From Mycobacterium sp. 852014-52450_SCH5900713 (GTDB lineage: Bacteria; Actinomycetota; Actinomycetes; Mycobacteriales; Mycobacteriaceae): DNA of 64,000 bases. Made by a program: the position numbers and the translations under genes. Shown piece by piece: positions 1 to 8,037 of this stretch (position 1 is the first letter of the stretch; each line of letters begins with the position of its first letter). Below the pieces are notes generated by a model that was given only the letters and a program-made list of their open reading frames with translations, was not told where the DNA came from and searched no databases. The DNA lies in NCBI RefSeq assembly GCF_001667075.1, contig NZ_LZIL01000078.1, positions 248,001 to 312,000 of the forward strand. Direction: 5' to 3'.

Positions 1-56
1 CTGGGCAAATGTCGTCGCCGTGATAGCGGTGCATTTATAGGGGAAGGTGTCCACAC

Positions 57-392
57 ATGGTGAGGCTGTCGTTGACCAAATTGACCGTTGCGCTTGGCGG
101 CGCGGCCGTGGCGTTGACCGCCGCGGCCGGAATCGCGTCCGCGGACCCGACGGACGCAATCATCAACACCACGTGCAACTACGGACAGGTGATCGCCGCG
201 CTCAACGCCACCGATCCGGCGGCCGCGACGCAGTTGAACAGCTCGCCCGTGGCGCAGTCTTACATCCGCAACTTCTTGGCCTCGCCGCCGCCGAAGCGGC
301 AGCAGATGGCCCAGCAGATTCAGGCCATGCCGTCGGCGCAGAAGTACTACGACGACATCAACCAGGTCGCCGTCACCTGCAACAACTTCTGA
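57..392 (+). CDS. TB8.4-like secreted hemophore-related antigen
   Basis: A 111-residue secreted protein. Residues 1-30 form a signal peptide: a short charged start, an Ala/Val-rich hydrophobic stretch, then a cut after ...ASA before DPTDA. The mature part has two cysteines, in TTCNYG and in VTCNNF near the C-terminus, probably one disulfide. This pattern and length fit the Rv0203/Rv1174c hemophore-related family. From memory, Rv1174c (TB8.4) sits beside fbiC in M. tuberculosis, as here. Heme binding is known for Rv0203, but for this member it is only inferred. The ATG at 57 is preceded by a GGGGAAGG ribosome site at a suitable distance. Confidence 0.88.
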   Translation: MVRLSLTKLTVALGGAAVALTAAAGIASADPTDAIINTTCNYGQVIAALNATDPAAATQLNSSPVAQSYIRNFLASPPPKRQQMAQQIQAMPSAQKYYDDINQVAVTCNNF

Positions 393-408
393 GCCGAACG
401 GACGCCGC

Positions 409-1182
409 TCAGTAACCGCTGAGCAGGCCGCGCACGCGGCCCAGGGTCTCCGGTCCGACGCGGCTGCAGATTCGCGATGGGTCTGCGGGCCTACGCCCCC
501 AAAGCAGCAGGACGCGCGCGGCAGGGTCGGTTTCCAGGGTGGCAGGGCGTTCGGGTTCGGTGAGCCCGATGGCGGTGCGGTCGGCGTCAGCGCTGATCAC
601 GACGTCATCGGTGCCGGCGGCCCGCAACCTGGCCTCGACGCGCTCGCCGGGCCGCAATTGCTTAACGCCCTTGGCCAGCAGCGGTTTTCCGACCGCCACG
701 ACGCTGTGCGTGGTCATCCAGGGCTCGGCCAGCCCGGTCTTCAGGGCCGCCGGAATGTCGGCGTCCCCGGTGATGTCCCAACCGTGCAGCACGAGCTCTT
801 CGCGCATGTGTTCGGCGAACCAGGGCACCTTCATGGTGCGGCCCGTCCACGCGACGTCGGTGTCCTGGGGCACGTCGTCGGCCGCTTCCGCGATCCGGTT
901 GAGGGTGGCCATCCGGTCGAACAGCGCGTCCCACAGGTCCGCGTCGTTCAGCGCGCGCAGTGGCCCCTCACGTTCCTCGAAGCCGCGCGTGCCGACGGGT
1001 TCGCCGTCGAGGTGCGCGGCCAGCACTCGGGCGATCTCCTCGGCGTTCCCGGCCTGATGGACGACGATGTCGCGCACCGTCCAGGCCTCGCACCAGGTGC
1101 CGGCGTCGGGCCGGCGCCGCTGCACCGCGTCTACGAACGGCCTCCACTCGGGGAACCGGTCATCGTCGATCTGTCGGTTCAC
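409..1182 (-). CDS. Maleylpyruvate isomerase family (mycothiol-dependent-like) protein
   Basis: A 257-residue cytoplasmic protein of the TIGR03083/MDMPI type, a DinB-like four-helix fold. The N-terminal half holds the helix with VHQAGNAEEIARVLAAH, and a second His-containing helix reads EHMREELVLHGWDI. These histidines are the expected metal ligands. Members use mycothiol as cofactor or are uncharacterised, so the substrate is unknown. The start is GTG at 1182. The gene lies 30 bases downstream of fbiC in the same direction, so it may be co-transcribed with it. It converges on the TB8.4-like gene with only 16 bases between the stops. Confidence 0.75.
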   Translation of the reverse strand: MNRQIDDDRFPEWRPFVDAVQRRRPDAGTWCEAWTVRDIVVHQAGNAEEIARVLAAHLDGEPVGTRGFEEREGPLRALNDADLWDALFDRMATLNRIAEAADDVPQDTDVAWTGRTMKVPWFAEHMREELVLHGWDITGDADIPAALKTGLAEPWMTTHSVVAVGKPLLAKGVKQLRPGERVEARLRAAGTDDVVISADADRTAIGLTEPERPATLETDPAARVLLLWGRRPADPSRICSRVGPETLGRVRGLLSGY

Positions 1183-1212
1183 GGCGTCGGGTATACCCGC
1201 CGCCGCGGGCTG

Positions 1213-3831
1213 CTAAGCGGCCCGCGGGGCGTAGGTCGTGGTGCGTTGGCGGGCGGGGCGTCCGATCCCCTCGGCGATCGCGGTCAGCTCTTCGACGCTC
1301 TTGGCCGACCCGTACTCCGAACCGGCCATCCGCGAGATGGTCTCCTCCATCAGCGTGCCGCCCAGATCGTTGGCACCGCCGTTGAGCATCACCTGTGTGC
1401 GCTCGACCCCGAGCTTGACCCAGCTGGTCTGAATCTGAGATATGCGGCCGTGCAACATGATTCGTGCCAACGCGTGCACGGCACGGTTGTCGCGGTGGGT
1501 GGGCCCGGGCCGGGCCGCGCCCGCCAGGTACAACGGCGAGCTCTGGTGTACGAACGGCAACGGGACGAACTCGGTGAACCCGCCGGTGCGGTCCTGGATC
1601 CCGCGCAGCACGTTGAGATGACCCACCCAGTGCTGGGGGCTGTCGACGTGCCCGTACATCATCGTCGACGACGACCGCAGGCCCACCTCGTGTGCGGTGG
1701 TCACGATGTCGATCCATTCCGACGTCGGCAGCTTGCCCTTGGTCAGCACCCAGCGCACTTCGTCGTCCAGGATCTCGGCCGCCGTGCCCGGGATCGTGTC
1801 CAGCCCGGCCTCGCGCAGGCTGATCAGCCACTCGCGGACGCTCAACCCGCTCTTGGTCACGCCGTTGGCAATCTCCATCGGCGAGAAGGCATGCACGTGC
1901 ATCGACGGCACCCGCGCCTTGACGGCGCGGACCAGGTCGGCGTAGCCGGTGACCGGCAACTCCGGGTCGATCCCGCCCTGCATGCACACCTCGGTGGCGC
2001 CTTCGACGTGGGCCTCCCACGCGCGGTCGGCCACCTCTTCGGTGGACAACGAATACGCGTCGGCGTCACCCTTGCGCTGCGCGAAGGCGCAGAACCGGCA
2101 ACCGGTGTAGCAGATGTTGGTGAAGTTGATGTTGCGGTTCACCACGAATGTCACGTCGTCGCCCACCGTGTCGCGCCGTAGCGAATTGGCGAGGGCGGCA
2201 ACGGCTTCCAGCGCAGGTCCGTCGGCGGTCGCCAGCGCCAGGTACTCGCTGTCGGTGCAGCCGGCGGGGTCGCGCTCGGCGGCCCGCAGCGCGGCGAGCA
2301 CATCGGTGTCGATGCGCTCGGGGGCCCGCGCGGCGAGCTCGTGCACCTGCGCGCGGATCGATTCCCAGTCGCCGAAGGCGCTGTCCAGATCGCTGCGCGC
2401 TTCGGTGGCGCGGCCCTCGGTGTCGATCGCCGCGTTGAGATCGGTCCGCCCGGCGGAGGCGACGTCGTCGGGCTCCTGCCAGGGCAGCCCCACCGGATTG
2501 ACGTCGCGGGCCAGGCCGGTCGCCGGGTCGGCCAGCGCCATCACGTGTCCGCGCACCCGCGGGTCGATCCACGCCGCCCCGGCTTGCACATACTTGGGCT
2601 GGGCGGTAAGGCGCTGAACCAGTTCGTATCCGGCCTCGGCGGTGATGTCGGCCAGGTCGTCGAGAGCGGGCCACGGCCGCTCGGGGTTGACGTGATCGGG
2701 TGTCAGCGGTGATACGCCGCCCCAGTCGTCGACCCCGGCGCCGACCAGCGCCAGGCACTCGTCGCGGGACACCAGGTTGGGCGGCGCCTGAATGCGCATG
2801 CCGGGGCCGAGCACCAGCCGGGCGACCGCCACCGTCGCGAGGTAGTCGTCGATCCCCGCGTCGGGCACGGCGGCCATCGCGGTGTGTTCCTTGGCCCGGA
2901 AGTTCTGCACGATCACTTCTTGCACATGACCGAACTCCTTGTGCGACTTACGAATCGCGTGCAAGGTTTCGGCACGTTCGGTCAGCGTCTCGCCAATGCC
3001 GACCAGCAGGCCGGTGGTGAACGGGATGGAGAGCCGGCCCGCATCGGTGAGTGTGCGCAGCCGCACCGCGGGGTCTTTGTCCGGGCTGCCGTAGTGGGCA
3101 AGCCCTTTCGTCTCGAACAACCGCCGCGACGTGGTCTCGAGCATCATGCCCATCGACGGCGCCACCGGCTTCAGCCGGGCCATCTCCGACCAACTCATCA
3201 CACCGGGGTTCAGGTGCGGCAGCAGGCCGGTCTCTTCCAGCACCCGGATCGCCATGGCCCGCACGTAGGACAGCGTGGAGTCGTAGCCGCGTTCGCTGAG
3301 CCACTGCCCCGCCTCCGGCCACCGATCCTCGGGCCGGTCGCCAAGGGTGAAAAGGGCTTCTTTGCAACCCAATTCGGCTCCGCGGCCAGCGATTTCGAGA
3401 ATCTCGTCGGGTTCGAGGTACATGCCCGCACCCTGCGCGCGCAGCTTGCCCGGCACGGTGACGAAGGTGCAGTAGTGGCAAGTGTCGCGGCACAGATGGG
3501 TGACCGGGATGAACACCTTGCGCGAATAGGTGACGGGCAACCCGCCGCCGGGGCCGCGCCGGCCGGCCGATGCCAGGCCCGCGTCGCGCACCCGCGCCGC
3601 GCTGGCGCACAGATCCGCGAGGTCCGCACCGCGCGCGGTCATCGCAATGGCCGCCTCATCGACGTTGAGCGCAACGCCGTCTCGCGCGCGACGCAACACT
3701 CGTCGCAACGCCGAGGCGCTGGTCTTTGGCAAAACCACAGGAGTAGGAAGAGCGGTAGGCTCCTCGCCCGGAGTCAGCGGCACCTTCGTGTAACTTCCCC
3801 ACGATCGAATTTCATCCGCGTGTCCCAACAT
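1213..3831 (-). CDS. fbiC: FO synthase, bifunctional CofG-CofH radical SAM enzyme
   Basis: This 872-residue enzyme makes 7,8-didemethyl-8-hydroxy-5-deazariboflavin (FO), the chromophore of coenzyme F420, from tyrosine and 5-amino-6-ribitylaminouracil. It is a fusion of two radical SAM domains. The CofG-like half carries the CxxxCxxC cluster in LCRDTCHYCTF (around residue 115). The CofH-like half carries NICYTGCRFCAF (around residue 560). The closest protein I know is M. tuberculosis FbiC (Rv1173, 856 aa); this copy has a slightly longer N-terminus from the ATG at 3831. The gene is complete. F420 also links to the PPOX-fold protein at 22925-23368. Confidence 0.97.
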   Translation of the reverse strand: MLGHADEIRSWGSYTKVPLTPGEEPTALPTPVVLPKTSASALRRVLRRARDGVALNVDEAAIAMTARGADLADLCASAARVRDAGLASAGRRGPGGGLPVTYSRKVFIPVTHLCRDTCHYCTFVTVPGKLRAQGAGMYLEPDEILEIAGRGAELGCKEALFTLGDRPEDRWPEAGQWLSERGYDSTLSYVRAMAIRVLEETGLLPHLNPGVMSWSEMARLKPVAPSMGMMLETTSRRLFETKGLAHYGSPDKDPAVRLRTLTDAGRLSIPFTTGLLVGIGETLTERAETLHAIRKSHKEFGHVQEVIVQNFRAKEHTAMAAVPDAGIDDYLATVAVARLVLGPGMRIQAPPNLVSRDECLALVGAGVDDWGGVSPLTPDHVNPERPWPALDDLADITAEAGYELVQRLTAQPKYVQAGAAWIDPRVRGHVMALADPATGLARDVNPVGLPWQEPDDVASAGRTDLNAAIDTEGRATEARSDLDSAFGDWESIRAQVHELAARAPERIDTDVLAALRAAERDPAGCTDSEYLALATADGPALEAVAALANSLRRDTVGDDVTFVVNRNINFTNICYTGCRFCAFAQRKGDADAYSLSTEEVADRAWEAHVEGATEVCMQGGIDPELPVTGYADLVRAVKARVPSMHVHAFSPMEIANGVTKSGLSVREWLISLREAGLDTIPGTAAEILDDEVRWVLTKGKLPTSEWIDIVTTAHEVGLRSSSTMMYGHVDSPQHWVGHLNVLRGIQDRTGGFTEFVPLPFVHQSSPLYLAGAARPGPTHRDNRAVHALARIMLHGRISQIQTSWVKLGVERTQVMLNGGANDLGGTLMEETISRMAGSEYGSAKSVEELTAIAEGIGRPARQRTTTYAPRAA

Positions 3832-3941
3832 GTGAAATTATCTTCCGACCCGTGCGGGCCCCGTCTGCGCAACAGTCAAACAGTAGCGGCAGTGCCACAC
3901 CCGCCAGCGGGGACATCCCGGCCCGCGTGACCGCATGAACC

Positions 3942-4430
3942 TCAGGGCCGGCGCCCGCGCCGCCACAGCACCCAGAACGGCGGGACCACACCCAGCACGA
4001 TCAGCAGCAACGCCCCGTAGGCCATCAGGCCGCGACCCCCCAGGATCACGTCGTCGGCCGGGCCGCCCATGCTGATCACCGCCACCGTGAGCAGCCACGT
4101 CCACAACGGCAGCGCGGCCAGCCGCGACGATGTGGTCCACCGGCCGGCGGCCCACACCAGCGCGGCGTTGACCAATCCAGAAATCAAGCCGCTGATGGGA
4201 AACGGGACCGACCCGATATAGGAAGGCAGCAGCAGGGCCCCGGCCAGTGCGGAAAGGACCCCGTCGACGGCCAACAACGCCAAGACAACGAACCGTATCG
4301 CGGGGTCTGTCGCGCCGATGTCTTCGAGAGATGCGGCGCGCGGCTTGGTTTCGGTCAGGTCGGGACGCTGTCGATGTTGGAGAGTATCGAGCCGATAACC
4401 CACTGCAGGCTGTCGAGCCGGTCCTGCCAA
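3942..4430 (-). CDS. Conserved small membrane protein (Rv1171-like)
   Basis: An integral membrane protein of unknown function with about four hydrophobic segments: FVVLALLAVDGVLSALAGALLL, a Gly/Ala-rich segment, LWTWLLTVAVISM, and GALLLIVLGVVPPFWVLW near the C-terminus, followed by a basic tail. It is the last gene after mshB and the 35-codon ORF, matching the Rv1170-Rv1171 order remembered from M. tuberculosis. The start is uncertain. The ATG at 4430 gives 162 residues but overlaps the small ORF at 4355-4462 in another frame by 76 bases. No ATG, GTG or TTG lies in frame between there and the first membrane segment, so an unusual start or coupled re-initiation at the small ORF's stop is possible. 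Confidence 0.65.
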   Translation of the reverse strand: MAGPARQPAVGYRLDTLQHRQRPDLTETKPRAASLEDIGATDPAIRFVVLALLAVDGVLSALAGALLLPSYIGSVPFPISGLISGLVNAALVWAAGRWTTSSRLAALPLWTWLLTVAVISMGGPADDVILGGRGLMAYGALLLIVLGVVPPFWVLWRRGRRP

Positions 4431-4462
4431 TGCTGCTGATTAGGGTCCAGGTCGGGGTCCAT
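4355..4462 (-). CDS. 35-residue small protein overlapping the membrane gene
   Basis: A short acidic ORF starting MDPDLDPNQQHWQDRLDSLQ and ending SNIDSVPT. It lies 34 bases after the mshB stop. It has a strong ribosome site (GGAAGGA, six bases before the ATG), better than that of the membrane gene it overlaps. The composition (Asp/Gln-rich helix with Trp residues) looks like real coding sequence. The function is unknown. It may be a microprotein partner of the downstream membrane protein or a translational coupler for it. A frameshift that fuses it to the downstream frame is the alternative reading. Confidence 0.55.
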   Translation of the reverse strand: MDPDLDPNQQHWQDRLDSLQWVIGSILSNIDSVPT

Positions 4463-4496
4463 GCGAAATCCTTCCGTGGCTGCCTGATTGGCAAGC

Positions 4497-5399
4497 CTAC
4501 CCCGTGCCGGTCGCGGTGAAATCAAGCCCCGCAAGCAGATCTGTTTCCCAACCGCGCTCGTCGCGCTCCCCCGCCGCGCCGGCCGCCAGCACGTAGTGCT
4601 CCTCGGCGAGGATCGGCAGAGCCATGTTGTTCGACAGGGCGCAGGCCCGGCCGGTTGGTCCCACGACCACCTGGGTGGCGTGCGCGGCGAGCGCCGCCCG
4701 CTTTGCCGCCCAGGCGTCATGGCCGGGCTCGACGACGGCATCGATGTCGGAGTCCGCGTACCCGAAGCCGAACTCTTCCTCCGGGGGGATCGCCCACTCG
4801 GGCCGCAGGTCCTCGCCATTGAGCGCACGCATGCCCGCCAGGAAGGCGCGGGTGGCGAACACCGACCAGTAGAACTTCGGCACGGTCCACGGCTCGCCGG
4901 GGAAGTCGCCGGAGCCGGCAGCCGCCACGGCGGCCGTTGTGACGGTATGGGTGTGGACGTGGTCGGGGTGGCCGTAGCCGCCGCCCGGGTCGTAGGTCAC
5001 CACGACGTGCGGGCGGTGCTCGCGAATGACGGCGACCAACTCGCCGACGGCCTCACCCTCGTCGGCGTCGATGAACCGCCGACGCCCCCGCCCCGGCGTC
5101 CCCTGCATGCCCGAGTCGCGCCAGCGCCCGGCGCCGCCCAGGTAGTGGGGGGCACCGACGCCGAGCGCACGCAGCGCCGCGGTGAGCTCGCCGATGCGGT
5201 AGCCCCCCAACTGGTCCGCGTGATCGACGGCCAGGCCGGCCCAGCGGTCGCCGATGACCTCACCCTCTTCGCCGAGTGTGCAGGTGACGACGCGCACGTC
5301 GGCCCCGCGGGCGGTGTAGTGGGCGATGGTGGCGCCGTTGCTGAGGCTCTCGTCGTCGGGATGCGCGTGGACGAACAGCAGCCGGGGCGTCTCGGACAT
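4497..5399 (-). CDS. mshB: Mycothiol biosynthesis GlcNAc-Ins deacetylase
   Basis: A 300-residue zinc-dependent deacetylase that removes acetate from GlcNAc-inositol, the second committed part of mycothiol synthesis. The metal site is visible: AHPDDE near residue 13 supplies His and Asp, and HPDHVHTH near residue 145 supplies the second His. Asp15 of the first motif is the expected general base. Length and motifs match actinobacterial MshB (LmbE/PIG-L fold). The gene is first in a leftward unit with the 35-codon ORF and the Rv1171-like membrane gene. It is divergent from the TetR gene at 5479, with 79 bases between the two start codons. Confidence 0.96.
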   Translation of the reverse strand: MSETPRLLFVHAHPDDESLSNGATIAHYTARGADVRVVTCTLGEEGEVIGDRWAGLAVDHADQLGGYRIGELTAALRALGVGAPHYLGGAGRWRDSGMQGTPGRGRRRFIDADEGEAVGELVAVIREHRPHVVVTYDPGGGYGHPDHVHTHTVTTAAVAAAGSGDFPGEPWTVPKFYWSVFATRAFLAGMRALNGEDLRPEWAIPPEEEFGFGYADSDIDAVVEPGHDAWAAKRAALAAHATQVVVGPTGRACALSNNMALPILAEEHYVLAAGAAGERDERGWETDLLAGLDFTATGTG

Positions 5400-5466
5400 G
5401 GACGCACCCTACCCGCAGCGCAGGCCCGTTGGCGGTCTCGTCGCCACCGATAGGAACGCATACGGC

Positions 5467-5472
5467 TACTAT
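5467..5472 (+). promoter_or_regulatory. -10 box of a leaderless TetR promoter
   Basis: TACTAT lies exactly six bases before the ATG at 5479. In mycobacteria this places transcription start on the start codon. The bases between (CGAGGG) are too close to act as a ribosome site. Confidence 0.6.
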
Positions 5473-5478
5473 CGAGGG

Positions 5479-6090
5479 ATGCCGCAGCTCACCCAGACCG
5501 CCCCGACCGGTGGCCGGAGCCGCCGACGGGGCGAGGTCCTCGAGCGGGCGCTCTACGAGGCCACCCTGGCCGAATTGGCCGAGGTCGGCTACGGCGGCCT
5601 GACGATGGAGGGAATCGCGGCGCGCGCCCACACCGGCAAGGCGGCCCTGTACCGGCGGTGGGCGACCAAGTGCGAGCTCGTGCACGCCGCACTCGTCCAT
5701 ACCTTGCCGCCGTTGCCGGAGGCGCGTGCCGGCCGGTCGGCCCGGGAGAACCTGCTGACGGTGTTCAGCGCCCACCGCGACGTCTGCGCCGGGAAGACCG
5801 CCTTCCCCGGCATGGCCACCGTCAACCAGCTCCTGCACGAACCCGAGATGCGCGCCATCTTCGCCGACGCCGTGGTGGCCCCCCGCCTGCAGATCATCGA
5901 ATCGATCCTGCGGGCCGCCGTCGCGGAGGGCGAGCTCGATCCGGCGCTGATCACCCCGCTGACTGCCCGCATCGGCCCGGCTTTGATCAACCAGCACTTC
6001 CTGCTGACCGGATCGCCGCCGAACCGCCGGGAGCTGGCGCTGATCGTCGACACCGTGATCCCGCCGCGACCAGGGCGGGCGGCCGACTGA
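5479..6090 (+). CDS. TetR family regulator (Rv1167c-like)
   Basis: A 203-residue TetR-type repressor. The N-terminal HTH spans roughly residues 15-62, with the recognition part GGLTMEGIAARAHTGKAALYRRWATK. The C-terminal half is the ligand/dimer domain. I chose the ATG at 5479 because a TACTAT box lies six bases upstream; upstream in-frame starts overlap the mshB gene. Its stop is 9 bases from the lpqW stop on the other strand. In M. tuberculosis (from memory) Rv1167c sits at this spot with PE11/PPE17 between it and mshB; those are missing here. The ligand and targets are unknown. Confidence 0.88.
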   Translation: MPQLTQTAPTGGRSRRRGEVLERALYEATLAELAEVGYGGLTMEGIAARAHTGKAALYRRWATKCELVHAALVHTLPPLPEARAGRSARENLLTVFSAHRDVCAGKTAFPGMATVNQLLHEPEMRAIFADAVVAPRLQIIESILRAAVAEGELDPALITPLTARIGPALINQHFLLTGSPPNRRELALIVDTVIPPRPGRAAD

Positions 6091-6099
6091 CGACGCGGG

Positions 6100-7986
6100 C
6101 TACGGCCCGGTCTTGATCCACTGGCCGGCGTCGCCGACGATGCCGACCGGCACCGCGCCCGACAGGCTGACGTTCTGCACGCTAGGGCCGGCGCCGACGA
6201 TCGTGGTGTCCTGCAGGATCGGCAATACGGTGGACATGTTCCACAGGCGCGGCTCGACCGCGGTGATCACGTCGTTGATGCTCTTGGTGCCGTTCAGCGC
6301 GGCATCGATGTTGGACTGAACGCTGCGATCGCAGATCCCGGTGAGGTTGGACGGCGCCTGCACCAAGGCGTTGGGGTCAGCCGGGCGGCTGGGCGGCGGC
6401 GTCGACGTCGGCGTGGTGGCGGAGGTGCCCGGTCCGGTGGTCGATGGCGAGACCGGAGGAGAAGAGGTGGTCGTCGGCCCGGTGGACGCCGGCACCTGCG
6501 TCGATTCCAGGGCCGGGCAGCCGTACCGCGACGCCAAGCGCGTCGCCAGATTGCCACCCGCCTGGTGCCAGCCGACGATCGCGTCCACCTGGTGGTTGTT
6601 CAGCGCGTCGCGATACAGCGTCACCGGGTCGAGCGCCAGCACGCTGGCGGCGATGCCGACGTTGCGCAACTGGTCGGCCGCGGTGTTGGCGACCGCGACG
6701 GACGTCGGGTCGTTGACCGCCACGCCGATGACCAGCGCCAGCTGCTGACCGTCCTTGCTGATCCGGCCGCGGATGACTTCGGGCGGCGCGGTGTTCGCCG
6801 GTGTCGGCGCCGGGGACCCCGACGAGTTGCCCTCGACCTTGTAGCCGGATCCCTCCAGCAACGCCAGCGCCGCCGGCGTCGTCATCGCGGGGGGCGCGGT
6901 CGGCTCGTAGCCGGGATCGCTGGGGGCCCGGATCTGGGCCTGGTCCAGCGTGACGGTGTTGTCGCTGCCCGCGCCCACCGCCGCCAGCAGGTCGACGTCG
7001 AGCAGCCCGAGGATCGCCTTGCGCACCTGCGTGTCGGACAGCTTGGGCTCGTTGGCGCGCAGGGTCAGCTGCATGACCCGAGGCGTCACGATCCGCGCGG
7101 TGCGCACGTCGGGGATGGCGGACAGCTGTGCGAAGGCCGCCGATCCGCCGTGCACCTGCGCGACCTGGGTGTCCCCATTGCGCACGGAGTCGGCCAGCGC
7201 GGCCGGCGCCCCGGCACGCCGGAAGAGGATGAGCGCGGGCTTGGCCGGTGATCCCCAGTAGCGGTCGTTGCGGGCCACCAGGATCTCGTCGCGCTGCGGA
7301 TCGATGCTCTCCACCCGGAACTGGCCGCCGGTCACCGGGAGCGCTCGGGCCAGCCCGGCCGCGAAACCGCCCGGCACGTCCTTGACGATATGCGCCGGAA
7401 GGATGTTGCTGAACAGCTCTTTCCACGACGGGTAGGGCTGGGCGAAGGTGACCACCGCCTGCTTGCCGCCCTCGAGCGACTGCACGCCGGTGATGAGGTC
7501 GTACCCGGCGGGGTCGACGACGCCGGGCTGGCTGACCATCTGCCGCCACAGGTACCAGAAGTCGTCGGCGGCGATCGGGGCGTTGTCGGTCCACTGCGCC
7601 TCCGGCCGGATCTTGTAGGTCACCGTGAACGGGTTCTGGCCGGTGACCTCGGCCGACTCCAGCAGGGTCGGGTCCATCTCCCAGCGTGAGCCCGTCGGCG
7701 TGCCGGGGTCGGGCACCGGCCGGAACGCGCTGGGCAGCACCAGCGCGCTGATCGCCGCGTTCACCGGGGACAGGTCGGACAGCAGGTGCGGGTTGAAGCC
7801 GGCCCCGATCGAGTCGATGCCCATGATGATCTGGGTCGGCCGCGGCGGCGGGGGCGGGGAGTTGTGCGGAGTGTCGGTGCTCTGCGGCGCCGGCGGGGGG
7901 TTGACCGTGCACGCCGCGAGCGCCAATCCGGCCAGCGAGACGACCACACCCACCGTCACGAAGAAACGGCGGACTCGTCTCGGCAT
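6100..7986 (-). CDS. lpqW: LpqW-like lipoprotein controlling PIM/LAM partitioning
   Basis: A 628-residue lipoprotein of the peptide/nickel ABC substrate-binding (SBP_bac_5) fold. The N-terminus is a lipoprotein signal with lipobox LALAAC, then a Pro-rich linker. LpqW steers PIM4 flux between polar PIMs and lipomannan/LAM and acts genetically with PimE, whose gene lies 10 kb away here. It is a solute-binding fold with no permease or ATPase gene beside it, as in M. tuberculosis Rv1166 (about 635 aa). A Thr/Ser/Pro-rich low-complexity insert interrupts the fold around residues 500-540. The start chosen is the ATG at 7986, just before the basic signal-peptide residues. Confidence 0.92.
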   Translation of the reverse strand: MPRRVRRFFVTVGVVVSLAGLALAACTVNPPPAPQSTDTPHNSPPPPPRPTQIIMGIDSIGAGFNPHLLSDLSPVNAAISALVLPSAFRPVPDPGTPTGSRWEMDPTLLESAEVTGQNPFTVTYKIRPEAQWTDNAPIAADDFWYLWRQMVSQPGVVDPAGYDLITGVQSLEGGKQAVVTFAQPYPSWKELFSNILPAHIVKDVPGGFAAGLARALPVTGGQFRVESIDPQRDEILVARNDRYWGSPAKPALILFRRAGAPAALADSVRNGDTQVAQVHGGSAAFAQLSAIPDVRTARIVTPRVMQLTLRANEPKLSDTQVRKAILGLLDVDLLAAVGAGSDNTVTLDQAQIRAPSDPGYEPTAPPAMTTPAALALLEGSGYKVEGNSSGSPAPTPANTAPPEVIRGRISKDGQQLALVIGVAVNDPTSVAVANTAADQLRNVGIAASVLALDPVTLYRDALNNHQVDAIVGWHQAGGNLATRLASRYGCPALESTQVPASTGPTTTSSPPVSPSTTGPGTSATTPTSTPPPSRPADPNALVQAPSNLTGICDRSVQSNIDAALNGTKSINDVITAVEPRLWNMSTVLPILQDTTIVGAGPSVQNVSLSGAVPVGIVGDAGQWIKTGP

Positions 7987-8037
7987 GCCGATCAGGGTAT
8001 CGAGCAGCTGCCCAGCAGCCCGCCCAAGCACGCGCGA

